This document shows positions 16,905 through 25,838 of a stretch of 64,000 nucleotides of DNA, piece after piece. A model generated the notes under the pieces. It searched no databases, was not told the origin of the DNA, and worked only from the letters and a program-made list of their open reading frames with translations. The position numbers and the translations under genes were made by a program. This DNA is from Paenibacillus sp. FSL H3-0469. Lineage in GTDB: Bacteria; Bacillota; Bacilli; Paenibacillales; Paenibacillaceae. The stretch is from NCBI RefSeq assembly GCF_038051945.1, contig NZ_CP150302.1, positions 4,340,001 to 4,404,000 on the forward strand. Reading direction: 5' to 3'. How positions within the stretch are numbered: position 1 is the stretch's first letter; each line of letters begins with the position of its first letter.

Positions 16905-17291
16905 TTAATCACCATTATTGGCATCAAGCCATTGCTCGAAACGTTCTATATGCGACAACAACTCACTGCGAAACTGCCCGAGCGCTTCAAGCTTCTGGTC
17001 CGTGTCGGCCAGATGCTGGCGCAGCAAACCAAGGACCTTCCGCTTCGGCAACACCCCGCTCGTATCCGTAAAATAGAGCTCGATGACGTCCCCGATTTCC
17101 TCCAAACTTAGACCAAGCTTCTTGAGCTGATCAATCTTACGCAGACGGGCAACCGTTTCTTCCGTATAGTAATGATGACCATTGCCTTCACGCTCGCCCG
17201 AGGGAAGCAATCCAATGCTTTCATAATAGCGAACCGTGCGTTGGGTTACTCCAGCCCGTTCTGTCAAATCGCCAATGCGCATACGGTTCAT
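16905..17291 (-). CDS. MerR-family transcriptional regulator
   Basis: A 128-aa MerR protein: HTH MRIGDLTERAGVTQRTVRYYESIGLLP, wing with HHYYTEETVARLRKIDQLKKLGLSLEEI, and a C-terminal coiled coil for dimerisation. There is no C-terminal Cys pair, so it is not a metal sensor of the MerR/CueR type. The operator sequence occurs both before its own gene (17316-17335) and before the dehydrogenase gene. Probable activator of the dehydrogenase. Confidence 0.93.
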   Translation of the reverse strand: MNRMRIGDLTERAGVTQRTVRYYESIGLLPSGEREGNGHHYYTEETVARLRKIDQLKKLGLSLEEIGDVIELYFTDTSGVLPKRKVLGLLRQHLADTDQKLEALGQFRSELLSHIERFEQWLDANNGD

Positions 17292-17315
17292 GAGGTATCA
17301 CTCCTTCGGGATATA

Positions 17316-17335
17316 ATATAACGTTAACGTCATGT
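17316..17335 (-). promoter_or_regulatory. MerR operator before merR-type gene
   Basis: AACGTTAACGTCATG, a diverged copy of the palindrome at 16872-16889, overlapping a TATATT/TATTAT -10-like stretch on the minus strand. Suggests autoregulation. Confidence 0.65.
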
Positions 17336-17427
17336 TTGTATAATAGCATTTGAAATGGAAAATGTAAATACACCTGAACCTCACCCTATTCAGGATGCAG
17401 TTCAGGTTATCGCTGCTCCTCAAACCT

Positions 17428-17844
17428 TTATGGCAGCAGTCCCATATACATAAGCTCGGACGGATTAGCCGGGTTGTGACCCAAGCCGACCCGATCTCCG
17501 GCGCGCGGAATTTGGATTTTCGATACGAGCGTTTCTAGTGTCTTCTGATACGTTCTCCCATCGTTCTCCGTCACGTTCAACACGAGGACGAGGATCGGAT
17601 CGAAATTGATGAGCTTTCCCGTATCCGTCACGGATACGACGACAGCGGTTGCGCTAAGCGGCACGGTGCCGCTCGATGCCAATTGCGCCTGTTTTGCCGT
17701 AGCCAGACTTTGGTTAATGAGATCCTTGTGTTCTTTGGAGACCATGGTTTTCATAACTAGCCCCGATATTCCTTTGTTCATTATCTTTTCTGCCTTCTCC
17801 AGACGATCCTGCGGTTCCTTCTTTTTTCCGAACAATCCCCACAT
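17428..17844 (-). CDS. Small hypothetical protein
   Basis: A 138-aa protein beginning MWGLFGKKKEP, with a helical first half and a predicted beta-rich second half ending GHNPANPSELMYMGLLP. No family was recognised, although the pattern of charged helix followed by a small beta domain recalls Bacillota secretion/envelope-associated proteins. A GTG lies nine bases upstream, but GAGAGG spacing favours ATG 17844. It sits alone between the MerR and HTH-TPR genes. Confidence 0.55.
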   Translation of the reverse strand: MWGLFGKKKEPQDRLEKAEKIMNKGISGLVMKTMVSKEHKDLINQSLATAKQAQLASSGTVPLSATAVVVSVTDTGKLINFDPILVLVLNVTENDGRTYQKTLETLVSKIQIPRAGDRVGLGHNPANPSELMYMGLLP

Positions 17845-18060
17845 ACGCTTCACGCCTCTCTTCGTTTGATTTGTCGTTGTATCTTAACTGTATACGATTG
17901 CCATTAACCCAGACAATAGTATCGGCGGCATACAAACAAGTGAGCGATAATGCGGGTTTTCCTTCCGATTCACGGTTCATTTTTTTCCAAATGAGGCTTT
18001 CTTGCAAAACTAAGAGCCTCAGACGTTATTCAATGCTCCATGGGTTCTAGAATTTTGTAT

Positions 18061-19362
18061 TTAAACCTGACGGGAAGGCCCTCCCCCGCCGTTATTCCTT
18101 AATAAATATACCAGCTTCCGGTAATACATGGACGATTCCTTATAGCGGCGGCCTTCCTCACACACCACCGCCAACGCTTCGTACAATTGCTCAAGACGCA
18201 TCTCATGCTGGCTGGATTCGAAATAAGGCAAGCATTCCAGCGCAAGGTTCTGAAATCTCTCCATGTCCCCTTTGGATAGCGCCAGCTGGCTCTCATAGAA
18301 AGCCAACGCCATCTCCTGATCCGTATTGGTACGGGAAATTCGCAGCCGCTCAATTCCATGCGAGAGCAATCCCCAATTTTTCTGGGCGAAAGCGGCTTCA
18401 CACCGATATATGGTCGTAACCGGCTCAAGCTTCTTCCGGGTCTCCTCCGGCTCCTTGGCGATCATTGCCTCGAAACGGGCGATTTCGTCCAGCGCTTTAT
18501 CCAGCTCTCCAGTCATCGTCAGCATAACAATCCGGTTGTTCATAATCGTCGTGATCACATCGCCTGGCTGTTGTAAATAAACGAGGTTGGCTTCGGCCAT
18601 CGACAGCGAACGCAACGCTTCCTGCACAAGGCCCATCGCGAAACAATAGCCGCTGTATGCCACATACAGGCCGGATAAACGGTGAAACAGCCGATCATCG
18701 ACAATTTGCTGCATGGTCTGCTCAAACACCTGTTTCGCCTGCTCGAACTGCTTCAGCAGAATGCATGATTCCATCCTGATGTTCTGCGCCATGAGCCATA
18801 CTTCCGACCCCGGCTCCACAAGCCCGATTAGGCGGTTCACATCATCCAGCACGTTGTAATAAAGGCTTTTGGAGCGGAAATACTGGATTTTGTATAGCAG
18901 AAGCGCCTTTTTTAAGGGTAATGGCAGATCGACTTCGTCAGGCTTTCCGTACTTTTCCAAATAATGATTCAGGTAGGATTGATGCAAGTAGTCGTAAGCG
19001 GTCTGATCGTTCATCTGTTGATAGTAAACGGCTTTCATAAGGGCAGTCGTTAACTCTACGACGAGTGCATCATCCCGATCGTCCAGAGCATCCACGTAGC
19101 TTTCGGATACCGCCCCCTCGGACATGGTCTGGAAGATGTGTTCCGCCCGCTTCAGCGCCTGCTCATCCGTAGTTACCGCGGCGGTCAAATAGCTGACGGG
19201 GACGCCCAGACGGCCCGCAATATGCTCCGACAAATCGTCGGCTAACGGATACCTGCCTGCTAATATATTTGCAAAATGGGCCTGCGTAACGAGCCCCTCC
19301 ACAAGTTCTTTCCTCGATATTTGCTTTTTCTTGCACAGAAGCTCGATACGTTCCTTGAGCAT
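18061..19362 (-). CDS. HTH-TPR transcriptional regulator (RRNPP-like architecture)
   Basis: This 433-aa protein has an N-terminal XRE-like helix-turn-helix (about residues 8-60: RKELVEGLVTQAHFANILAGRY) and a long all-helical tetratricopeptide-like region to the C-terminus (about 70-425). This HTH plus TPR layout and length is shared with NprR/PlcR/AimR-type peptide-sensing regulators, but no pheromone-precursor gene was found directly downstream, so peptide control is only a possibility. AGAGG and the HTH N-terminus favour ATG 19362 over GTG 19371. Confidence 0.75.
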   Translation of the reverse strand: MLKERIELLCKKKQISRKELVEGLVTQAHFANILAGRYPLADDLSEHIAGRLGVPVSYLTAAVTTDEQALKRAEHIFQTMSEGAVSESYVDALDDRDDALVVELTTALMKAVYYQQMNDQTAYDYLHQSYLNHYLEKYGKPDEVDLPLPLKKALLLYKIQYFRSKSLYYNVLDDVNRLIGLVEPGSEVWLMAQNIRMESCILLKQFEQAKQVFEQTMQQIVDDRLFHRLSGLYVAYSGYCFAMGLVQEALRSLSMAEANLVYLQQPGDVITTIMNNRIVMLTMTGELDKALDEIARFEAMIAKEPEETRKKLEPVTTIYRCEAAFAQKNWGLLSHGIERLRISRTNTDQEMALAFYESQLALSKGDMERFQNLALECLPYFESSQHEMRLEQLYEALAVVCEEGRRYKESSMYYRKLVYLLRNNGGGGPSRQV

Positions 19363-19396
19363 AAGACTCACCTCTGCCTTCTACCTATTTGTGGTT

Positions 19397-20338
19397 CTAT
19401 ACGATATATCGGAAATTTTCAATGGCCTTGATCAATGGGAAGGAAACTCTACCCAGGTGATTATAAAAGCTGAACGGAAACTTAAATACATGTCCAAAAT
19501 CCCAGTCATGATGGGCATAATCCCTAGACCAATATTCATATTCAACCGGCAGCCATTCAGACCGGTCGGCCTTGATCAATGGTTGACGGTCAACAGGAGA
19601 GCTTAATTGGACCGGATATTCCGCTTCAAGATTGTGACTGGCCCGAAGGACTTTAACCAATTTAAGAAGCGGGAGAAGTCCTCTTTTAAAATAGCTAACA
19701 TGGCCGAGATCGAACAGAATATTCAACGCATGCGAGAAGGTCAGCATATGGCCTATTAAATCGTGATGAGCTTCCGCTCTATAAATGGTACGAAAAGAAG
19801 ACAATTCAGTTAATATGAATGCTGACAGCTGCCCGGCATTCGCAATAGCGGGAAAATGATCGTTCTCATCAATCTCCAATTTCCTCACATCAGACACGGA
19901 ATACCCGATCCAAGATCTCCCGGGGATTGACTTGTTAAACGAACGAATCAATGTGGAGATCCCCAGGATTTCATCCTTCGTCCCCCATCTCCCCAGCTCT
20001 TGAATGGCCAACAAACTTAGCGCCGCATAGATCACATTATGTCCGACCCAATGCAGCTCATCGATCCCGGGCTCCAATGATTCAAGGATCATTTTTTCCG
20101 CATCTCCAGGATCTATTCCAACCACGGGAGGAGCTGCTCCTCGGGATGAATGTTTATCGAGCATCGTCTCGGATTGAGCCATAATTCTGTTTACGGTATC
20201 AAGAGGGATCGGGTTTTCTTTCACAAAAAAATAACCTGCAATCGCCGCCGCTCCAAAATGCGCTTCCCAAACATCACCAGTCACGCTTTTACATTGAGAA
20301 ATAATCAATAGTCCATCCTCAAGCATGCTCCTGGCCAT
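19397..20338 (-). CDS. Unknown 313-aa protein (intact paralogue of the pseudogene at 10769)
   Basis: A soluble, mostly helical protein with no signal peptide and no recognised family. It is rich in His and aromatic residues: AEAHHDLIGHMLTFSHALNI in the middle and YWSRDYAHHDWDFGHVFKFP near the C-terminus, a pattern that could bind metal or heme. It starts after an excellent GGAGGAGGG site. The degraded second copy and the lack of any operon partner suggest a lineage-specific family. The repeated LIKA-coding stretch GGCCTTGATCAATGG occurs twice inside the gene (about 19422 and 19567). Confidence 0.75.
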   Translation of the reverse strand: MARSMLEDGLLIISQCKSVTGDVWEAHFGAAAIAGYFFVKENPIPLDTVNRIMAQSETMLDKHSSRGAAPPVVGIDPGDAEKMILESLEPGIDELHWVGHNVIYAALSLLAIQELGRWGTKDEILGISTLIRSFNKSIPGRSWIGYSVSDVRKLEIDENDHFPAIANAGQLSAFILTELSSFRTIYRAEAHHDLIGHMLTFSHALNILFDLGHVSYFKRGLLPLLKLVKVLRASHNLEAEYPVQLSSPVDRQPLIKADRSEWLPVEYEYWSRDYAHHDWDFGHVFKFPFSFYNHLGRVSFPLIKAIENFRYIV

Positions 20339-20410
20339 TCTTTTCCCTCCTCCAATGTACTTGTACTTACCTCTCCTATGATACGGTTAAGCTTAACAGG
20401 TCTATCGGCG

Positions 20411-20457
20411 AAAAAAAACAACCATTGACGACTCCAGGTCATCAATGGTTGTTTGCA
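20411..20457 (-). terminator. Terminator of the SLH surface-protein gene
   Basis: Arms AAACAACCATTGA and TCAATGGTTGTTT form a 13-bp stem; an eight-T tract follows on the minus strand (A-run 20411-20418). A strong intrinsic terminator directly after the stop. Confidence 0.92.
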
Positions 20458-23400
20458 TTACTTATCAATCAGGTCAGTTACTTTGAGCATTCTTGCGATC
20501 AATGCAGTGACTTCAGCACGAGCCATTGGTGCTTTTGGATTAAGGGATTGCGGTCCATTCCCTTGGATGATTCCTGCCAGGATCAGCTGAGCCACATCGC
20601 CTTGTGCCCAAGCCGCTACGTTTGTTCCATCCGTATAAGATGCCAGTGTGGAAGCGATCTGCTCTTGACTTGGCACATCTTCAGATTGAATCAAGCGGTA
20701 CGCGCGGGCAATCATCGCGAATCCTTGCTCTCTCGTAATTTGCTGATTACCTTTGAAGTTACCGTCACCATAACCGCGAACGATATCAAATTCATTGGCA
20801 ATCGCAACAGAGTCTTTGTACCACGCAGAAGCAGGTACATCGGAGAAATCAGCTTGCGTTACATTTTGACGCATTAAGCCTAGTCCAGTCACTACAATCT
20901 CGGCAAACTCAGAGCGGCTTACACTCCGGTTAGGCGAGAAGGTGTTATCTCCGTTGCCCTTCAGACTCAATCTTGCTGCAATGTTGTTGACATCCGCTTT
21001 ACTCCAGTGGTTTCTTACATCATCGAAATCCTGAGGATTCCAGATCACCGAGTAAGTACCACTGCTGCGCAAATCATTAATAAGTGCGAAATACCGGTTA
21101 TTGATCTTCGTAACAACCGTTGGTACATGGAATACGGTGCCGTCCGGGTTGACGATAACGCCTGTTGTAATCCGGTTCGGGTCAATGCCTTCCGGAAGAG
21201 CAATGCTTTTCGGCGCATAACCTTTCAATAATCCTGCTCTATCTGTTTTCCCGTCATGCATAAAGCTCAAATCGAGATCAACAGGATGTACAAGCAATTC
21301 ATAGCCGGTCAGAGTTGCCTTCTCGCGGGCAAGGTTTGTTACATCGTCTGCAGAACGTTTGATCTTGATGTTCACGGCAATATTGCTAATTGGCGCGTTG
21401 CCGAACTGTCTGCTAATTGCGTTCACATCAAGCTGTCCTGCAGGAACCGGGTAAATCGCCAGCACATCTTCAACATCCAGACTGGACCCGGTATCAGCAA
21501 TCTTCTTCAGATCTTCAAGCGTCAGACCTTGAACTTCGACATTACCATTACCCGGTACGCGGATGCCGAGTTTATGTCCCTTACCGTCTGCAATGAAGCT
21601 GGCAAGTTTATCCGGATCGATGGTAACCATCGCTTGGTCTCCATTTGGTGTTACAGTGCCCGTGGCAAACGATTGATCCGCACCGTTGACGGTAGTTACA
21701 ATGTTCGTATTTTCCGTCGCCGGAGGGGTAGGTGGAGTAATAGGATTGTAGGTCCCCGAATTGCTTCCACTGCCGTCGCTACCACCGCCATTGTTGCCGC
21801 CGTTACCGGGAGCTTTCTCACGCACGATGATATAGATGTATTCATTGATTAGCTCGCCGGCTGTATTAAAGACACCGACTCTGATCTCATTCTCACCTTC
21901 ATTAAGCGGCAGCTTATTCCACTTGTCAGAAGCATACTCTACATTATTTACGGTGATTTTCACCTGAGTATCGTCTGGATATTTTGCGACTGGATTCAGG
22001 CTGATACCATAAACGTTATTGGTTACTGTACCCTTATAATTCTTATTCTGATTTGGATCGAATTCAGGAGTTAATTGGATAGCTTGGCTGCCTTCATTCG
22101 TTAGACCAACCAGGTTTATTTCTTGCAGTTCTCCACTCGTTACAATGAGATCATCCAGCGCCTTTTGCAACTCGGCCAGCGCCCGATCTACCTGTTCCTG
22201 CGTAGCCTCTGGATTGTTCAGCATGGTGTTGGCCTCCGTAAGCTCAAGCTCCAGCTTCGACCAGCTTTCTGCCGTGTACTCTTTCTTGTCGAGCGCGCCT
22301 GCTTCGCTTACCTTAGCTTCTAGAGCCGTCTTGTCGACTTTAATCTTCTCCAGTTGGCCGATCGCGTCGGTCAACTTGGTCACCGCTGCATCTACTTGTT
22401 CCTGCGTAGCTGTTGGATCATTCAGCACGGTGTTGGCTTCCGCAAGCTCCAGCTCCAGCTTCGACCAGCTTTCAGCTGTGTACTCTTTCTCGTTGAGTGC
22501 GCCTGCTTCGGTCACTTTCCCTTGAAGAACGGTCTTGTCGACCTTAACCTTCTCCAGTTGGCCGATTGCGTCGGTCAACTTGGTCACCGCTGCATCTACT
22601 TGTTCCTGCGTAGCCTCTGGATTGTTCAGCACGGTGTTGGCTTCCGCAAGCTCCAGCTCCAGCTTCGACCAGCTTTCTGCCGTGTACTCTTTCTTGTCGA
22701 GCGCGCCTGCTTCGGTCACTTTCCCTTGAAGAGCGGTCTTGTCGACCTTCGTTACGGTATATGTCACTGAATCTGACGGTTCCGAATCCACATAGGCATC
22801 ATTATCCGACTTCGCATTTACAGTTACCTCGTAGCTGCCGGGCTCCAGTCCCAATGTCGACAAATCGAGTTCTGCTCCATACACGTCTTTGGTAATACTG
22901 GTGCCGTCACTTAACTTCACCGTTACTTCATAATTGTCTGCATGGTCTACAGGACCCCAGGATAGCATGTCCTTATTCAATTGAGCATTAGGCTTCGCAA
23001 GCTTTATAATATCCTTGTCAAAAGCATCTACAGGAACTCCGTTACTCCCCTTCAAGTTCCCTTTTCCGCTATAGGACACAGTTACCGTCTTGCCGGCGAT
23101 GTCTGTTCCGGATGGTAATGTAACAATCAGTTTTGTGGTGTCCACCGGATCAACCTTAATAGTAACCTGACCCATCGGCACCTCTGTACCATCCATTTCA
23201 ACGAAGAAACCAGTTGAATCAGTTAGCACTACATTTTGATCAAAAGTGAAGACAATTTGTTTACTATCTGTTGTAGCTTGATCAAGTACCGCACTTATCA
23301 GCTTAGGGGCTGGCGCTGCAATCGTGAAGTATGAACCATTATTCAAGTCTTCACTGCTAAGCGTCACTTTACCGTCAACTAGTTCGTAGAACTTGTCCTG

Positions 23401-25581
23401 ATGATCGAATTGATCGTCTGCACTGACAACTAAATATAGAGGCCATTGTTCAGCCGTTTCTACTTTATCTACTTGGAATGTAACCTGAACAGGTGGCCCA
23501 GATGCCGAAACTTTGTCGGCCCAGTTAGTTTTCTCCACCTTGTAAATGCGTGCAGTATGCTTTAGACTTTCATTGTCTTTATCAATTGGACTAATGAACT
23601 CTGTCCCAGCCCCATTATCGCTAAAAACAAAAAATGATCTGTCGTTAGCAATCTCCTCGTTATTCTCTTCATTAGAATTAGCTACCATAGCTCCTAATGA
23701 AATCGCTAAATTGGCGCCGTTATCTTGAGATTTCGATTGTTTCTGATTCAATGCCCCTTTATCGTCACGCCCGATTCCGGTGATACGGGTACCGTAGCCC
23801 TGATTATTAGCTGCAGTCCACATCGTAGAGGTTTGCCCTGCCGCATGATCACTTGTGACATAATCGATTAATTGACCACTAGCATTTTTCAATGTCAGAC
23901 CATACTTCAAAGCGAGGTAGCTGTTAACCTTATGGCGCTCAGTCTCACTTAATTTTTTGTTGAATACAATGACTTCGGAGATGGAGCCGTTAAACCGGCT
24001 ATAGTGACCTGCACCAATGTATACTTTGCTGCCGGCGGCAAGAGTAAAATTAACTTTATGTTGATCTCCGGCACCGTTAATTGGATTCAACTGTTTTCCA
24101 TCTAAAGAAAAAGACCATTGGTCTTGATTAGGATTTCCAGAGTCTGCTGCACTCCATATATTCATAACTCGTGTTTTCTTCAAGTCAAATCCTGTGACAT
24201 CAATATCTTTAGACGAATCCGAGCCAAAATAGGTACGAATCAGATTGCCTGATCCATTTCCATATGCAGAAGTCGCGGCATACTTACCACCTAAGTCCCA
24301 AGGAAAACCAGCAAAATTACTGCTTGCTTGAACTGAGAATACTTCCCGTTCTGTGTCCTGTGTAGTACCTAAAGAAGCTTTTTTGAAATAGGTAGTAGAC
24401 GAAGTTACCTGAATAGCGGGATTATAGTTCACAGCATTAGCGCTATATGGAATAATTCTGTCGGTCTCATTTCGGTCCCATATTTCATTAATGGCCAAAT
24501 CTTGTAACTCGGTAACTCTGCCACTCACAGGCTTAGCGCTCTTGCCTACATCTACCCAAGAAATCAATCCATTACCTACTCCCACCCCGCCAGGGGCAGG
24601 TGCCTTTTTCCATACCAAAGCATTGCCTTCTCCATACGCAGCAAATATAGATGGGGTGTTGTCCGCAATCAGATTCTCGATACCCTTCAGATCCCTGGAA
24701 ATGGCCTCCCCAAACTTGCTTCCTTCCGTCATCCCGGTTTGCACAGTGATGCCCGCTTTCCCGGTGAAGTCTCCGTTCAGATAAAGAAGATTAGAGCTTT
24801 TCAAATTAACGTTTTGGCCCTTGCCCGATGCAATCAAATTCGCAGTAATCTGTCCAATTCCAGACAGGATGAATTTACCTGCTGTGACTTCAACGCCTCC
24901 GCCAGTATTCCCTGTAATTCGGCCTCCACTCATAGTGAATTCCCCATTACTCATAAGGATCGCACTCGTAGCCGTACCAGCATACTTATTACCGCTGATT
25001 TCTCCCCCGGTCATTTTGACAGTCGATGCCGGATCACTTACGTAAATTGCACTTGCCGGCAAGTTATAAATATTATTATTCCGTAAATTTGCGCCATCTT
25101 CTATGGTTAGACTTGAAGCACCGTATACATTAACGATTCTTCCAGCAGACGAAGTTCCCATGCCGTCAATGATGATATTCTTCAATGTAAGGTGACCATC
25201 AAGCAGATCTAGAAGTGTTCCACTACCCCCACGCTTAATCACAGCAGTTTGGGAGGCATTAGGATCTGTTGTGATTGTAATTTGTTTGCCCCCTTTGAGC
25301 TCTAGGAACTTCCCGGGCTGAACGGGTGACAAAGTGATATCATCCATGACATATATTGTTCCCCCGCTGACCACCTCTTGATTGGCTTTGGGGAGAGTGG
25401 CATAGGGCTTATCTTCGGTCCCGTCACCTGTACTGTCATTGCCATTGCTTGCTACATAAATATCCGAAGCATCAGCGTAGCTCACTGAAGTTCCGAAGCT
25501 TAATCCCATGCCCGTGAAAACAAGAGTAAAGATCAGAAACATAATTCCAATTTTCCGCAAATTCATGTTGTTGCTTACCAT
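20458..25581 (-). CDS. Giant SLH-anchored multidomain cell-surface protein
   Basis: A 1707-aa secreted protein. In order: signal peptide (1-37, ending SVSYADA); a parallel beta-helix (about 40-330, MTGGEISGNKY type repeats); a LamG/DUF8202-like domain (about 335-570); a SwmB-like beta domain (about 755-850) and an Fn3-like domain (to about 945); three near-identical 68-aa FIVAR-type helical repeats (946-1147); a cadherin-like beta-sandwich (about 1150-1255); a Gly/Ser-rich linker; and three SLH domains (about 1518-1707) that bind pyruvylated wall polymer. It is probably an adhesin or carbohydrate-binding surface protein. AAAGGG lies eight bases before ATG 25581. Confidence 0.9.
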   Translation of the reverse strand: MVSNNMNLRKIGIMFLIFTLVFTGMGLSFGTSVSYADASDIYVASNGNDSTGDGTEDKPYATLPKANQEVVSGGTIYVMDDITLSPVQPGKFLELKGGKQITITTDPNASQTAVIKRGGSGTLLDLLDGHLTLKNIIIDGMGTSSAGRIVNVYGASSLTIEDGANLRNNNIYNLPASAIYVSDPASTVKMTGGEISGNKYAGTATSAILMSNGEFTMSGGRITGNTGGGVEVTAGKFILSGIGQITANLIASGKGQNVNLKSSNLLYLNGDFTGKAGITVQTGMTEGSKFGEAISRDLKGIENLIADNTPSIFAAYGEGNALVWKKAPAPGGVGVGNGLISWVDVGKSAKPVSGRVTELQDLAINEIWDRNETDRIIPYSANAVNYNPAIQVTSSTTYFKKASLGTTQDTEREVFSVQASSNFAGFPWDLGGKYAATSAYGNGSGNLIRTYFGSDSSKDIDVTGFDLKKTRVMNIWSAADSGNPNQDQWSFSLDGKQLNPINGAGDQHKVNFTLAAGSKVYIGAGHYSRFNGSISEVIVFNKKLSETERHKVNSYLALKYGLTLKNASGQLIDYVTSDHAAGQTSTMWTAANNQGYGTRITGIGRDDKGALNQKQSKSQDNGANLAISLGAMVANSNEENNEEIANDRSFFVFSDNGAGTEFISPIDKDNESLKHTARIYKVEKTNWADKVSASGPPVQVTFQVDKVETAEQWPLYLVVSADDQFDHQDKFYELVDGKVTLSSEDLNNGSYFTIAAPAPKLISAVLDQATTDSKQIVFTFDQNVVLTDSTGFFVEMDGTEVPMGQVTIKVDPVDTTKLIVTLPSGTDIAGKTVTVSYSGKGNLKGSNGVPVDAFDKDIIKLAKPNAQLNKDMLSWGPVDHADNYEVTVKLSDGTSITKDVYGAELDLSTLGLEPGSYEVTVNAKSDNDAYVDSEPSDSVTYTVTKVDKTALQGKVTEAGALDKKEYTAESWSKLELELAEANTVLNNPEATQEQVDAAVTKLTDAIGQLEKVKVDKTVLQGKVTEAGALNEKEYTAESWSKLELELAEANTVLNDPTATQEQVDAAVTKLTDAIGQLEKIKVDKTALEAKVSEAGALDKKEYTAESWSKLELELTEANTMLNNPEATQEQVDRALAELQKALDDLIVTSGELQEINLVGLTNEGSQAIQLTPEFDPNQNKNYKGTVTNNVYGISLNPVAKYPDDTQVKITVNNVEYASDKWNKLPLNEGENEIRVGVFNTAGELINEYIYIIVREKAPGNGGNNGGGSDGSGSNSGTYNPITPPTPPATENTNIVTTVNGADQSFATGTVTPNGDQAMVTIDPDKLASFIADGKGHKLGIRVPGNGNVEVQGLTLEDLKKIADTGSSLDVEDVLAIYPVPAGQLDVNAISRQFGNAPISNIAVNIKIKRSADDVTNLAREKATLTGYELLVHPVDLDLSFMHDGKTDRAGLLKGYAPKSIALPEGIDPNRITTGVIVNPDGTVFHVPTVVTKINNRYFALINDLRSSGTYSVIWNPQDFDDVRNHWSKADVNNIAARLSLKGNGDNTFSPNRSVSRSEFAEIVVTGLGLMRQNVTQADFSDVPASAWYKDSVAIANEFDIVRGYGDGNFKGNQQITREQGFAMIARAYRLIQSEDVPSQEQIASTLASYTDGTNVAAWAQGDVAQLILAGIIQGNGPQSLNPKAPMARAEVTALIARMLKVTDLIDK
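22140..22746 (-). repeat. Three tandem 204-bp coding repeats (FIVAR-type)
   Basis: The VDKT-coding GTCGAC occurs at about 22741, 22537 and 22333, an exact 204-base period (68 codons). The units begin VDKTALQGKVTEAGALDKKE and are nearly identical at DNA level, implying recent expansion or gene conversion. Variation in copy number between strains is expected. Confidence 0.93.
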
Positions 25582-25644
25582 TTAGTTCATCCCTTTCTGA
25601 AATCGTTTTGGTATGTAGTAGCACTCTAAATGCAAATGCGCCGA

Positions 25645-25703
25645 ATCATATGACATACCTCACAATTGTAAAATAGGGACCTATACAATTTCTAAACAAT
25701 TGT
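25645..25703 (-). promoter_or_regulatory. Promoter and twin ACAATTGT palindromes before SLH gene
   Basis: On the minus strand, TTTACA (25667-25672) and TATGAT (25645-25650) are 16 bases apart, a good sigma-A-like promoter. ACAATTGT occurs at 25662-25669, overlapping the -35, and again at 25696-25703, suggesting a bound regulator. The leader to the start codon is about 60 bases. Confidence 0.6.
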
Positions 25704-25759
25704 CGAAACCTGCAGATGATCTCCGCTCATTTCACAGCATAACAGGCTATCGGAGATAG

Positions 25760-25786
25760 AAAAAAGCGGCTTTGAAGGCCGCCTCT
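25760..25786 (-). terminator. Terminator after transglutaminase-like gene
   Basis: Arms GGCGGCCTT/AAAGCCGC form the stem; six T follow on the minus strand. It ends the AraC/transglutaminase transcript. Confidence 0.8.
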
Positions 25787-25838
25787 GTTATAATAACTTC
25801 AATTGCCCATTCCATTTATATAGATAACGAATTATAAA

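Noticed and set aside
17714..18007. 97-codon minus-strand frame downstream of the HTH-TPR gene, considered as a pheromone precursor
   Set aside because: It overlaps the 138-aa gene for most of its length, has no signal peptide or typical secreted C-terminal peptide and no good ribosome site.
22123..22770. Repeated plus-strand frames rich in LRPAFCRVLFLVE
   Set aside because: Antisense translation of the 204-bp repeats in the surface-protein gene.
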